DNA of 64,000 nucleotides from a virus, in the IMG/VR virus record IMGVR_UViG_3300022746_000016, positions 1 to 64,000 of that record; one strand, 5' to 3'. The notes under the pieces were generated by a model. The model was not told the origin of the DNA. It searched no databases and saw nothing but the letters and a program-made list of their open reading frames with translations. Of this stretch, positions 40,673-47,803 are shown in pieces; within the stretch, counting starts at the first letter, position 1; the number at the start of each line of letters is the position of its first letter. Both the position numbers and the translations under genes were made by a program.

Positions 40673-40896
40673 AGCTTCTTCAGTGATGGATAGTCGTTCT
40701 CTAGTTCTTGCAGGCGACTCTTTAGATTGAGATATTCTTTTGATGCTTCGTTCTCTGCTTTCACTCGATCTTGGCGACGTTCTGCCTTAACCTTTAGAGT
40801 TGCCAGTTGTTCACTATCTGGTAGAGATAGTACGACTAGATCGAGTGCAATCTCCACCTGCTTTAGACGGATGAATAATTCAGTTATTTGGTCCAT
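40669..40896 (-). CDS. Small coiled-coil protein
   Basis: 75 residues, helical throughout (RLKQVEIALDLVVLSLPDSE, later KAENEASKEYLNLKSRLQEL). Unknown function. Confidence 0.55.
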   Translation of the reverse strand: MDQITELFIRLKQVEIALDLVVLSLPDSEQLATLKVKAERRQDRVKAENEASKEYLNLKSRLQELENDYPSLKKL

Positions 40897-41104
40897 TTTT
40901 CTTCCTTAATAGAGAATATCGATATTCTCCCAGTTCCACGCATCGTTTTCTTAGTTGATATGCCAGTTGTCTCTCTTCGGGAGTCCAGTTCTTTTCACCT
41001 GTATTATGTAGAGAGACGAATGCCTGCTGGATCTGGCTTAGTTCTTCAGTTGTCTCTTCCCACGTCATCGTCGGTTCATCCATGCTAGTATGTTTGCAGG
41101 TCAT
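40880..41104 (-). CDS. Small helical hypothetical protein
   Basis: 74 residues (a start at residue 8, MDEPTM, is also possible). TWEETTEELSQIQQAFVSLH, later TPEERQLAYQLRKRCVELGE. Confidence 0.55.
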   Translation of the reverse strand: MTCKHTSMDEPTMTWEETTEELSQIQQAFVSLHNTGEKNWTPEERQLAYQLRKRCVELGEYRYSLLRKKNGPNN

Positions 41105-41340
41105 TGGTCCACTCCAAAGTGTTGTTTAATCAATTCAACTGCACGACCACGAGAGACCATATCACGTAGCATAGGATTCAATGCCACACTACACTCTTGG
41201 ATGATCAACTCGACGAACTTTTCAGGATTGAACTTATTAGGTTGCTCCCATAAAATGTCTTTAGTTAGCGTTCCTGTTCCTCTAGTCGGAGGTTGTGGTT
41301 CATGCGCCTGTTGGTAAAGTTGTTGAATTCGTTCGTTCAT
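41101..41340 (-). CDS. Small-paralogue family member H
   Basis: 79 residues: NERIQQLYQQAHEP, EKFVELIIQECSVAL, end LIKQHFGVDQ. Separated from the main array by four unrelated small genes. Confidence 0.75.
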   Translation of the reverse strand: MNERIQQLYQQAHEPQPPTRGTGTLTKDILWEQPNKFNPEKFVELIIQECSVALNPMLRDMVSRGRAVELIKQHFGVDQ

Positions 41341-41459
41341 TTTGAAATCCTATATCCAACGCACCACAGATCGATTCGAGCGAACCAGTTACCCCGATTC
41401 TTACCGAAGCCGATACGTAGCATTCGATCGTCCTTGTCCAGTAAAATTTTAGTTAGCAT
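41337..41459 (-). CDS. Conserved very small phage protein (NWFARIDLW type)
   Basis: 40 residues: KDDRMLRIGFGKNRGNWFAR, then IDLWCVGYRIS. This tiny conserved pattern (RxGFGxNRxNWFARxDLWxVGxR) occurs in other large phages; function unknown. Confidence 0.65.
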   Translation of the reverse strand: MLTKILLDKDDRMLRIGFGKNRGNWFARIDLWCVGYRISK

Positions 41460-41644
41460 TCGTATTTCCTTACAATCTCATCAGCGCAGTGGTGTCCATC
41501 TAGACCAGCATCACCTGCATTTTCACAGATGATTAGAACGTCCGAGATAAGCAACTTGGCGAACTTCTTAGAATCGAACCATGGTGGACCATACGGTTTA
41601 GCTTCCCAGCACTGTGACTCAAGTTCTCGAAGTCGAGCATTCAT
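41453..41644 (-). CDS. Small-paralogue family member I (diverged)
   Basis: 63 residues: NARLRELESQCWE, KKFAKLLISDVLIIC. The C-terminal box is degenerate (EIVRKYEC). Confidence 0.6.
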   Translation of the reverse strand: MNARLRELESQCWEAKPYGPPWFDSKKFAKLLISDVLIICENAGDAGLDGHHCADEIVRKYEC

Positions 41645-41820
41645 TCTTCACCACCATGATAAATGTGTTCAGTGACTTCCCATTCCATACGATCAGAATA
41701 ATGGACTCGTTCCTTCTCGATAAACTTACCAGCTTTCTCGAGGGTTTCAAATAGGCCACAGTCGATTCGTTCAGAAGGACAATGTGGATCAATCATATCT
41801 ACAGCGTATGCTACTTTCAT
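41641..41820 (-). CDS. Small hypothetical protein
   Basis: 59 residues: KVAYAVDMIDPHCPSERIDC, later KAGKFIEKERVHYSDRMEWE. Shares ATGA overlaps at both ends. Confidence 0.6.
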   Translation of the reverse strand: MKVAYAVDMIDPHCPSERIDCGLFETLEKAGKFIEKERVHYSDRMEWEVTEHIYHGGEE

Positions 41821-42023
41821 TGTGTTACTCCATTCATTGGTCGTGGACCAGTTTCCTCACCGATAATGACTGTACTTGATTGTTTGGCAGCAGCTTCCAG
41901 TTGAGCCAGAAAGTTTCGATTAGTCCGTTCTTCGTCCTTCATGGCACACTCAAAGCAGATGTATGCTCCATTATGTCCATATGGTCGGCAGTCTTCGTCT
42001 TGTTTACATTCAGTGCAAATCAT
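41817..42023 (-). CDS. Conserved small zinc-ribbon protein
   Basis: 68 residues. ICTECKQDEDCRPYGHNGAY, then ICFECAMKDEE: two CxxC pairs. A family known from phages (CxxC..ECRPYG...ICFxCAMK). Probable zinc ribbon, role unknown. Confidence 0.7.
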   Translation of the reverse strand: MICTECKQDEDCRPYGHNGAYICFECAMKDEERTNRNFLAQLEAAAKQSSTVIIGEETGPRPMNGVTQ

Positions 42024-42205
42024 CGTGGGTCCAGTGGCATCAGTGTACCGTTTTGCGTTATAAAATACTTACCAGACTTGCGGATCTCTTCCTGTCTGAT
42101 ATCAAACTTTGCTCGTTGGTAGCCTTCAGTGTAACCAGTGCAGTACATCCATCGTGTAACAGCCACTGATGCAATGAAGAGTAGTAGTACGTCTTGCCAA
42201 ATCAT
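42020..42205 (-). CDS. Small membrane-anchored protein
   Basis: 61 residues from ATG 42205 (TAATG overlap). IWQDVLLLFIASVAVTRWMY is one membrane segment, then a soluble tail GYQRAKFDIRQEEIRKSGKY. Confidence 0.55.
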   Translation of the reverse strand: MIWQDVLLLFIASVAVTRWMYCTGYTEGYQRAKFDIRQEEIRKSGKYFITQNGTLMPLDPR

Positions 42206-42366
42206 TAGTAACACTCCTCGACTGTGACTGTGTGACCAAGATGTTCCAGTAGCTTCTTGATGCCTTCTGTTCCCATATCTTCGTCGTTATGATCCCAACG
42301 GAAACGCTTCCCATCTACTTCAACAGACCAGCCATCGCAGTATTGTTCAATTGTAATATCTTTCAT
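42205..42366 (-). CDS. Small acidic protein
   Basis: 53 residues: KDITIEQYCDGWSVEVDGKR, then FRWDHNDEDMGTEGIKKLLE. Beta-then-helix pattern, unknown. Confidence 0.6.
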   Translation of the reverse strand: MKDITIEQYCDGWSVEVDGKRFRWDHNDEDMGTEGIKKLLEHLGHTVTVEECY

Positions 42367-42548
42367 TCGTCAACTCCGAAATGTTCTTTGATAATGTTAG
42401 CCCAGAAGCCAGTGTCAGAATCATCCCTTGAATTTACAGCACTGGCACATTCTCGAACAATCAACTCGGCGAACTTTTTTGCAAATTCTGGATGATAGTC
42501 ATAATTTTCAGATGCCTGTAGAGCAAGTTGTTCAATTCGTTCGTTCAT
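42363..42548 (-). CDS. Small-paralogue family member J
   Basis: 61 residues, shortest complete member: NERIEQLALQASEN, KKFAELIVRECASAV, end IIKEHFGVDE. Confidence 0.75.
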   Translation of the reverse strand: MNERIEQLALQASENYDYHPEFAKKFAELIVRECASAVNSRDDSDTGFWANIIKEHFGVDE

Positions 42549-42742
42549 TCTCTATACTCCGTAACGTAAGGTACAGTGACCCATTCCATCAGATGACCAT
42601 CCCAGTATTGTAGATTAGTGGACGACTTGTTCTCCAGTCGTCGCTTGGCGTCCATGAGCGACAGATCATTGGCTCTGGCATATTCCTTCACCGTCTCAGC
42701 TGTGACTCTATTTTGGATAGTGAAATATCGTAGTTTAACCAT
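42545..42742 (-). CDS. Small conserved phage protein
   Basis: 65 residues from ATG 42742. VKLRYFTIQNRVTAETVKEY, then MDAKRRLENKSSTNLQYWD and VPYVTEYRE. A recurring phage family of unknown function. Confidence 0.65.
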   Translation of the reverse strand: MVKLRYFTIQNRVTAETVKEYARANDLSLMDAKRRLENKSSTNLQYWDGHLMEWVTVPYVTEYRE

Positions 42743-42962
42743 GGCGATAGATCTCATTAATTGTCTTGTTGGCAACCACTTCCACGTCAGCGAGGATACG
42801 CTTGAGTTCGTCAATGTTGACATCCAACATCTTTACTACAATATACGCTACCATACGTTCGTGGGCATCTTCGGAGTTTAGCTTTTCTCGTTCCGAAACA
42901 AGAAACATCTCCTTGCCAGCGATCGTATTCTCGAGGTTTGATTTAATTTTGAAGATATCCAT
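42735..42962 (-). CDS. Small conserved helical protein
   Basis: 75 residues from ATG 42962. DIFKIKSNLENTIAGKEMFL, later DVNIDELKRILADVEVV: conserved motif (INELKRILADVE) in phages. Coiled coil. Confidence 0.65.
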   Translation of the reverse strand: MDIFKIKSNLENTIAGKEMFLVSEREKLNSEDAHERMVAYIVVKMLDVNIDELKRILADVEVVANKTINEIYRHG

Positions 42963-42964
42963 GA

Positions 42965-43240
42965 TTACTCGCAACGGGTGTTAGTGAATGTACCGAAGAC
43001 TGGACCAGTGTGTTCAACCTTCTTACAGGTAGCTGGCACTGACTTGTAGCCCATACATTGGGTTTGCTTCAGGGAGTTATTATACTGATAATGAGTACAA
43101 ACTGATTTCTGACCTTCGAACGTATCCAAGACTTTATCGCTACCAAAACCTTGATCAATAGCACACACCACGAGCAGCAGAGGCATAGCGATAATGCAGC
43201 CAAGGATCAAGTGGGGGATGTAGTCAAGAGGGTTTCGCAT
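42965..43240 (-). CDS. Membrane-anchored protein with cysteine-containing tail
   Basis: 91 residues. Hydrophobic at about 10-30 (LILGCIIAMPLLLVVCAI), then about 60 residues with five cysteines that may form disulfides outside the membrane. Related in shape to phage superinfection or inner-membrane factors, but unidentified. Confidence 0.6.
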   Translation of the reverse strand: MRNPLDYIPHLILGCIIAMPLLLVVCAIDQGFGSDKVLDTFEGQKSVCTHYQYNNSLKQTQCMGYKSVPATCKKVEHTGPVFGTFTNTRCE

Positions 43241-43266
43241 TTCGTTCTTCCTTATCAGATGAATCT

Positions 43267-43294
43267 ATTATACACCAATCCACGAGAAAGACAA
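43267..43294 (-). promoter_or_regulatory. Early promoter TTGTCT-N16-TATAAT
   Basis: TTGTCT at 43289-43294, TATAAT at 43267-43272 on the minus strand, serving the genes from 43240 downward. Confidence 0.75.
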
Positions 43295-43321
43295 CAACTT
43301 TCTGCTAATAACCCTCAAATA

Positions 43322-43347
43322 AAAAGTAATACTTTCGGTTTACTTTT
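43322..43347 (-). terminator. Gene-end palindrome / probable terminator
   Basis: Minus strand AAAAGTAA-N10-TTACTTTT followed by TATTTGAGGGTTATT. The 8-bp stem includes the region just after the stop codon of the 43346 gene. The same AAGTAA-TACTT palindrome ends other operons. Confidence 0.5.
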
Positions 43348-43654
43348 AGTCGTAGTAAGACCTACGTTGTGCTTGCTCTTCGTAGCCCTTACGACACTCG
43401 TCCCAGTCCTCTTTCTCGACTGCACCGATAACGTCGCTCAGACCCTTGCCATCGTCGAATAGCTTCTGCCCGATAGCGTATGGATCGTAGTATTGCTTCC
43501 AAGCACGTTCAGCGCAGAACCGAGCATCCTCGACTGGTTGGTGGTCGTATGGTTCGTTTGGATGACCTTCAGCGCAGTCACGTTCATAGTTCCCAGCCAT
43601 GTAGCTAGCCAGAAACGTGCACACGTAGTGGTCTATGAATTGTTGCTTGGTCAC
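43346..43654 (-). CDS. Conserved phage hypothetical protein
   Basis: 102 residues. TKQQFIDHYVCTFLASYMAG, later EDARFCAERAWKQYYDPYAI and DWDECRKGYEEQAQR. Helical, unknown function. Its TGA-ATG junction couples it to the next gene. Confidence 0.6.
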   Translation of the reverse strand: MTKQQFIDHYVCTFLASYMAGNYERDCAEGHPNEPYDHQPVEDARFCAERAWKQYYDPYAIGQKLFDDGKGLSDVIGAVEKEDWDECRKGYEEQAQRRSYYD

Positions 43655-44112
43655 TGGAATTGCTCCGATACGTTAATGCACTCCAATGGAATCAAGAACA
43701 CTTCATGGCTTGAATAGACTCGACAGAATCGTTCGTAGTCATAGCGATAGAATTCTTCCACTGGATAGCCCAGCAGCGTCTCAGTCAGCCATTCATAGAC
43801 ATAGAATCCATTGGTGTCATCTTCGTCTTCCTCATCTTTGATTGTATAGAAAGCATCGATCTGATCTTGGAGTTTCTGGTTTGGTTTGCATACTGTCAGA
43901 GCAGATGTAATAGCAGCAATCAACTCATCACGAGTGGTTGCTCCATTACCAAGACCATTGCTACTATTGCGTGACTTAAATTGCTTGGCGAGAGCCACGA
44001 GGAATGTGACATCGTTGATGCCAAGACCATTCAGGATCTTTGTCTGATATGCATCAGCATCGTTCTCCCAAGTGGTGACGTGCAACTGATAACCTGCAGG
44101 AATATTACTCAT
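43651..44112 (-). CDS. Conserved phage hypothetical protein
   Basis: 153 residues from ATG 44112. SNIPAGYQLHVTTWENDADA, then VTFLVALAKQFKSRNSSNGL and a late FYRYDYERFCRVYSSHEVFL. I recognise the opening (IPAGYQLHxTTWENDAD) as a phage family of unknown function. Confidence 0.7.
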   Translation of the reverse strand: MSNIPAGYQLHVTTWENDADAYQTKILNGLGINDVTFLVALAKQFKSRNSSNGLGNGATTRDELIAAITSALTVCKPNQKLQDQIDAFYTIKDEEDEDDTNGFYVYEWLTETLLGYPVEEFYRYDYERFCRVYSSHEVFLIPLECINVSEQFQ

Positions 44113-44305
44113 TATCTTCAACTCCAAAATATGCCTTTACGACTCGAGGCTTAATGTTACCGTGTCGGTTCTGTAATGTCAAAACTTCTTCACCAATCAG
44201 TCGTGCGAACTCAGCCAGCAGCAATTCTTGAGTGAAGTACGAGCCTTGTTTCTTGAATGGCTCATACGCTTTATCCATTAGACATTTGACTCTTTTGGGG
44301 TTCAT
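44105..44305 (-). CDS. Small-paralogue family member K (diverged)
   Basis: 66 residues: NPKRVKCLMDKAYEP, LAEFARLIGEEVLTL, and VVKAYFGVEDNE. The same three-box plan with weaker conservation. Confidence 0.6.
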   Translation of the reverse strand: MNPKRVKCLMDKAYEPFKKQGSYFTQELLLAEFARLIGEEVLTLQNRHGNIKPRVVKAYFGVEDNE

Positions 44306-44526
44306 ACGTCCAATCCAAACTTCTCTTGTAGATGGGCTTCGATCTCTTCGATAGGTACACAGTCGTCTGGTGGATACGAGTTACGCAGTCCACGGATAAC
44401 CTCAAAGATCAAATTCTCAGCGAAACAGTGCATGTCATCCATAGAGAGCAGAGCAATGGGCACACCAGCGACTGCCTCTTCGAATACGATGTCAGACTCT
44501 CTCATCACTTCATTAACGATACTCAT
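44302..44526 (-). CDS. Small-paralogue family member L (distant)
   Basis: 74 residues. Central CFAENLIFEVIRGL and the end HLQEKFGLDV are reminiscent of the family; the N-terminus is not. Weakly supported membership; gene real by ATGA coupling. Confidence 0.5.
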   Translation of the reverse strand: MSIVNEVMRESDIVFEEAVAGVPIALLSMDDMHCFAENLIFEVIRGLRNSYPPDDCVPIEEIEAHLQEKFGLDV

Positions 44527-44529
44527 TCT

Positions 44530-44760
44530 TCAACTCCGAAATGTTCTTGGATCAATATCCCAATGTTCAATAAGCATATCACAACTTTCGTCATATCCAT
44601 TCTCAGCAAACATTTGGACACATTCTTTTACAATTAACTCAGCATGTTTACCACAGGCAGTTGCATAGTAGATGTCATTGTATCGTCGTTCAGCAGGAAT
44701 TACACTGTTAGTATATTGGATAGCCTGTTTATACAGTTCTTGAATTCGTTCTACGTTCAT
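44530..44760 (-). pseudogene. Small-paralogue family member M with a C-terminal frameshift
   Basis: 76 codons: NVERIQELYKQAI and KHAELIVKECVQMF are normal, but the end reads IDPRTFRS. In the +1 frame the same DNA reads IQEHFGVEE then TGA, overlapping the next ATG as usual. So a one-base change has shifted the C-terminal box out of frame. Either a recently damaged member or a sequencing/assembly error. Confidence 0.6.
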
Positions 44761-44948
44761 TTTGATTCCTCAAAGTTCACTAAGTCTTTCTCAAGCACTT
44801 CACACCAAATTTTCGTAGGTTCAGAAATCAACGCAAATTGAAACCATGAGCCGACTTGACGCAAGTATTCCAATCGTTCAGGTTGCCATTTCCAATTGTA
44901 CTTGCCACCACGAACTAAGGTATCTTTGGTTACAGGATTAGTCATCAT
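44757..44948 (-). CDS. Small conserved phage protein
   Basis: 63 residues. VTKDTLVRGGKYNWKWQPER, then LEYLRQVGSWFQFALISEPT and WCEVLEKDLVNFEE. A phage family of unknown function (LxRGGxYNWxxQPERLxY). Confidence 0.65.
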   Translation of the reverse strand: MMTNPVTKDTLVRGGKYNWKWQPERLEYLRQVGSWFQFALISEPTKIWCEVLEKDLVNFEESK

Positions 44949-45184
44949 TTACCCCACAACAATAAAAATTTCCATATGACGATCTCATACATCGTTTGGC
45001 CATTCATATTACGAACCTTGCCAACGTGGATGTAATCAGTCTTTTCTTTCTCACGATCAGTGATATGTGTCCAGCAGTCGTCAGCCCAGTTGGCAGAGAA
45101 CAGATAGCCGAACATTGTGAAATATCGTGGCTCATTAGGGCAAGGATACGTATTGAAATATTCTCGTGCTCTTTGACTCATCAT
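44945..45184 (-). CDS. Small hypothetical protein
   Basis: 79 residues, aromatic-rich: AREYFNTYPCPNEPRYFTMF, later GKVRNMNGQTMYEIVIWKFL. Unknown. Confidence 0.6.
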   Translation of the reverse strand: MMSQRAREYFNTYPCPNEPRYFTMFGYLFSANWADDCWTHITDREKEKTDYIHVGKVRNMNGQTMYEIVIWKFLLLWGK

Positions 45185-45369
45185 TTACTTTCTGGTAGTT
45201 TACAATCAGCATCTTTACCGCACCAGACGGATTCGATAACTCCCTTGACACCATGTTCATTCACAGCGTCAATACTCTTGTATGCGATAACACCCATAGT
45301 GATCCAACTGGCGAAGATGAATACAAACACCATTCCAATAAACCAAGGTACGATTTTATGTACGTTCAT
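45181..45369 (-). CDS. Small single-pass membrane protein
   Basis: 62 residues, hydrophobic at about 7-30 (VPWFIGMVFVFIFASWITMG), then a soluble tail with two cysteines (WCGKDADCKLP). Confidence 0.6.
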   Translation of the reverse strand: MNVHKIVPWFIGMVFVFIFASWITMGVIAYKSIDAVNEHGVKGVIESVWCGKDADCKLPESK

Positions 45370-45378
45370 TTTGTTTCC

Positions 45379-45708
45379 TTACCAGCTAATTTGAATGCCG
45401 TAGTTTATATGCTTTGGACCATTACCGTCATCGTCTGCTAAGCCGCGAGGCACATACCAGTCACCGTCGAGTTTAATCTCTGCACGATATCCCAACTCTT
45501 TGAGTTTCCAAACCACAGCCTTTTGCAAGGGAGTAATTATCTGATCAAGATGGTCGTATGAGCCCATACTACCCAAGTGGATGATAGTTTCACGTTTGCC
45601 ACCTTCTGCGGCTTTAACGACTTCTTTCTCTACTGTATGCTTCAAATAGTCAGCAACTTCTTGACCACTTTGGTCATACAGTTCTTTGGCTTCCTTTGCG
45701 GTAATCAT
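45379..45708 (-). CDS. Hypothetical protein
   Basis: 109 residues from ATG 45708. ITAKEAKELYDQSGQEVADY, later LKELGYRAEIKLDGDWYVPR. Alpha/beta, unknown family. The start is chosen at an ATG with AAGGAAAA upstream. Confidence 0.6.
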   Translation of the reverse strand: MITAKEAKELYDQSGQEVADYLKHTVEKEVVKAAEGGKRETIIHLGSMGSYDHLDQIITPLQKAVVWKLKELGYRAEIKLDGDWYVPRGLADDDGNGPKHINYGIQISW

Positions 45709-45718
45709 TTTGTTTTCC

Positions 45719-45982
45719 TTAAATGCTGCTGCCGAATTGGATAGTGAAGTATGGACGAACAGTCTCGCCATCTTTGTAGATGCAGTCAAAGTCCACGTCG
45801 ATACCTTCAACGTAGCTGGCATAACCACTGGTGTTCTCACGAACAGAGAATTCTACCTTATACTTCTCGCACATGGCAGCAAACTCTTCCTGAAACTCGA
45901 TGGCAACTTGTTCTGCCACAGTGCGTTGTCGAGCATTTTCTTCGTTGCTCACGTATGTGCTTGGGTATACTTTGATAGTCAT
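45719..45982 (-). CDS. Hypothetical protein
   Basis: 87 residues. TIKVYPSTYVSNEENARQRT, then AIEFQEEFAAMCEKYKVEFS and VDFDCIYKDGETVRPYFTIQ. Unknown. Confidence 0.6.
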   Translation of the reverse strand: MTIKVYPSTYVSNEENARQRTVAEQVAIEFQEEFAAMCEKYKVEFSVRENTSGYASYVEGIDVDFDCIYKDGETVRPYFTIQFGSSI

Positions 45983-46059
45983 TCTTCACTCCATGCTTCT
46001 TCTTGGCAAAACAACCAAAACCATTCCAATTGTTCCTGAAATTCTTTAGCGTTCAACAT
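45979..46059 (-). CDS. Very small Trp/Glu-rich peptide
   Basis: 26 residues (LNAKEFQEQLEWFWLFCQEE). AGGAGATC Shine-Dalgarno and an ATGA overlap support it; it is first in its transcript. Confidence 0.45.
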   Translation of the reverse strand: MLNAKEFQEQLEWFWLFCQEEAWSEE

Positions 46060-46084
46060 TTTGATCTCCTAAGCAGATGACTCT

Positions 46085-46112
46085 ATTATACATCAATTTG
46101 CAATAAAGTCAA
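46085..46112 (-). promoter_or_regulatory. Early promoter TTGACT-N16-TATAAT
   Basis: TTGACT at 46107-46112, TATAAT at 46085-46090 on the minus strand. Confidence 0.8.
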
Positions 46113-46116
46113 CAAC

Positions 46117-46383
46117 TCACATAAATTCTTCTGGCTCACCTGCCCAAAGTTCTTTCAAGTACAATTGCTGGCGCACAGCTGCTTTACGAAACGCTTCGGG
46201 AGTCACTTTGCTAACATCGACTTCGATGTACTGATTGTGCCACATTTGCTCAGCAAAGTCTTTCAGATCAGCGATAATCTTTTCATCCGACCAAGTTGTT
46301 CGCACAAGAGCCTCGCTTGGCCAAGAACAGTCGTTCATAATGTTCTTCAAGATTGTCGAGGGTTGGTTCATTTTGCGTGGCAT
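46117..46383 (-). CDS. Hypothetical protein
   Basis: 88 residues. TILKNIMNDCSWPSEALVRT, then IADLKDFAEQMWHNQYIEVD. Unknown. It is preceded by the conserved leader TACAGTTGATTAGGAAA. Confidence 0.6.
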   Translation of the reverse strand: MPRKMNQPSTILKNIMNDCSWPSEALVRTTWSDEKIIADLKDFAEQMWHNQYIEVDVSKVTPEAFRKAAVRQQLYLKELWAGEPEEFM

Positions 46384-46407
46384 TTTGTTTCCTAATCAAC
46401 TGTAGTT

Positions 46408-46435
46408 ATTATACATCAATCTGCAATTTGGACAA
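46408..46435 (-). promoter_or_regulatory. Early promoter TTGTCC-N16-TATAAT with conserved leader
   Basis: TTGTCC at 46430-46435, TATAAT at 46408-46413 on the minus strand. Confidence 0.75.
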
Positions 46436-46449
46436 CAACTTTCTGGAAT

Positions 46450-46470
46450 AACCCTCAGAAGTATGGGGTT
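46450..46470 (-). terminator. Weak terminator-like hairpin
   Basis: Minus strand AACCC-N11-GGGTT followed by ATTCC; overlaps the stop region of the gene ending at 46455. Short stem, no T run. Confidence 0.35.
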
Positions 46471-46652
46471 TTATCTGTCAGGATTCGGTCGTGACCGACG
46501 ATAGCCTTAGCCTTCCACTTCAGAGCACGGCGAGTATAGTGTCCTTCTTCAGCCCTATGGGACGCTGTAGAGGCGTATTCCTTGTATGCTGCTACCTTAG
46601 CGTAAGTGCTCCACAAGTAATTGAGGGCTTTACCGACTTTGATTAGATCCAT
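46455..46652 (-). CDS. Small basic hypothetical protein
   Basis: 65 residues. DLIKVGKALNYLWSTYAKVA, then SHRAEEGHYTRRALKWKAKA. Helical, basic. Unknown. Confidence 0.6.
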   Translation of the reverse strand: MDLIKVGKALNYLWSTYAKVAAYKEYASTASHRAEEGHYTRRALKWKAKAIVGHDRILTDKTPYF

Positions 46653-46661
46653 TTTGATTCC

Positions 46662-46838
46662 TTACTTGTGAAGACGATCGATCTCAGCGTTGATCTTCAT
46701 TTGCTTGATTATACTACGATTGTAGAAATAAATTCCAACCATACCCAACAGAAGCCACACACCAGCCACGATAACTGCTATTTTAAGCAGAGTGATCAGG
46801 AATGTAGGGATAGCGAAGGTAGTTATTTCGATGTACAT
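46662..46838 (-). CDS. Small membrane protein
   Basis: 58 residues, hydrophobic through about 7-40 (LLKIAVIVAGVWLLLGMVGI), then charged (KQMKINAEIDRLHK). Confidence 0.55.
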   Translation of the reverse strand: MYIEITTFAIPTFLITLLKIAVIVAGVWLLLGMVGIYFYNRSIIKQMKINAEIDRLHK

Positions 46839-46847
46839 TTTATATCC

Positions 46848-46994
46848 TTAGATGGTGCAGTCGTCAGTCTGGCTGAAGTAGAACGTATGGGGAGCAGAGA
46901 GCATCAGCGCAGTCCGAGTGGACTTCTTTACATAAGTGTTACCATTACAGTTAAACACTTCACCGATACGAACAAGACGAAAAGTAACACGCAT
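46848..46994 (-). CDS. Small conserved phage protein
   Basis: 48 residues from ATG 46994. RVTFRLVRIGEVFNCNGNTY, then VKKSTRTALML. A compact beta unit found in phages (FxxLxxGxxFxxxGxxYxKxSxxTA). Role unknown. Confidence 0.65.
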   Translation of the reverse strand: MRVTFRLVRIGEVFNCNGNTYVKKSTRTALMLSAPHTFYFSQTDDCTI

Positions 46995-47004
46995 TTTGAT
47001 CTCC

Positions 47005-47148
47005 TTAGATGGCGTCTTCAAATTTCTCGAGGATGGCACCCAGTTCAGAATCACTGCTACCACGCAGACGATCCATAAACATTTCAGAGTAAGTACCAGT
47101 CTGGATAGCATGGTCAAGAATCAATTCAATCAGATCATTTCGGTTCAT
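47005..47148 (-). CDS. Small helical protein
   Basis: 47 residues: NRNDLIELILDHAIQTGTYS, then EMFMDRLRGSSDSELGAILE. First in its transcript with AGGAG before the ATG. Confidence 0.6.
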   Translation of the reverse strand: MNRNDLIELILDHAIQTGTYSEMFMDRLRGSSDSELGAILEKFEDAI

Positions 47149-47173
47149 TTCGTTCTCCTAATCAACTGTAGTT

Positions 47174-47202
47174 ATTATACAGCCATCTTGCAACTACGAC
47201 AA
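47174..47202 (-). promoter_or_regulatory. Early promoter TTGTCG-N17-TATAAT with conserved leader
   Basis: TTGTCG at 47197-47202, TATAAT at 47174-47179 on the minus strand; leader TACAGTTGATTAGGAG. Confidence 0.8.
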
Positions 47203-47236
47203 CAAGTATCTGGATAACCTACAATTCTGAGGGTTA

Positions 47237-47467
47237 TTATCGAGCCTCGAAACGACCTTTAGCGTCCCGAGCAGGGTGACGATTGATCTGGCGATAACCC
47301 TCTGTACGAGGCTGATAAACGGCTATATCGACCTTCTCGGAGTCCCAACGCTTGGATGAGTAGGTGATAGCCTGAGCCAAACAGTCGGATTCGAAGAGGA
47401 TGGGAGCATCGTCCTCGTGAGCGCATTTGTAGTTAGGCGAGAGGTGGACTACGACGTATTCAGACAT
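47237..47467 (-). CDS. Hypothetical protein
   Basis: 76 residues. SEYVVVHLSPNYKCAHEDDA, later KRWDSEKVDIAVYQPRTEGY and an Arg-rich end. Resembles short beta-alpha phage proteins, unknown. Confidence 0.6.
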   Translation of the reverse strand: MSEYVVVHLSPNYKCAHEDDAPILFESDCLAQAITYSSKRWDSEKVDIAVYQPRTEGYRQINRHPARDAKGRFEAR

Positions 47468-47621
47468 GTTCTTTCACCATTGCTTGAGTGTAATAGATGC
47501 TACCGCTATAGTGGCAGGCAACGCTGATTCCACCTTGTGGCGTGTAGCCTTCACCAATAAAATCGTTTACACGAACCATTAGCTCTTTAGGGTTTGTTGC
47601 TTCAACTAGGATATACTTCAT
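47460..47621 (-). CDS. DUF1737-like small protein
   Basis: 53 residues: KYILVEATNPKELMVRVNDF, then IGEGYTPQGGISVACH. Matches the DUF1737 pattern (long-lived hypothetical family, GWxxQGGxSV). Confidence 0.65.
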   Translation of the reverse strand: MKYILVEATNPKELMVRVNDFIGEGYTPQGGISVACHYSGSIYYTQAMVKEHV

Positions 47622-47797
47622 TTTGTTGGCTCCATTGAGTTCAGGGTCTGTTTAATGGCTTCGGCTAACTCTCGGCTAGCAGCTTCAGCGACGTTCTTAC
47701 CAGTGGCGTCCTCGACCCAATAACCATGAACACGGAAAGGCATCGTGAACCAAGTGTTAGCGTAGTAGAGGCGAGAGGTTTTGTTTTTCGTTTCCAT
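47618..47797 (-). CDS. Small protein with a leaderless start
   Basis: 59 residues from ATG 47797. METKNKTSRLYYANTWFTMP, then FRVHGYWVEDATGKNVAEAA. The ATG is six bases after TATAAT. Other copies of this cassette carry a Shine-Dalgarno leader at this place (AACTACAGTTGATTAGG); here the leader is cut to AACTAC. Confidence 0.65.
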   Translation of the reverse strand: METKNKTSRLYYANTWFTMPFRVHGYWVEDATGKNVAEAASRELAEAIKQTLNSMEPTK

Positions 47798-47803
47798 GTA
47801 GTT

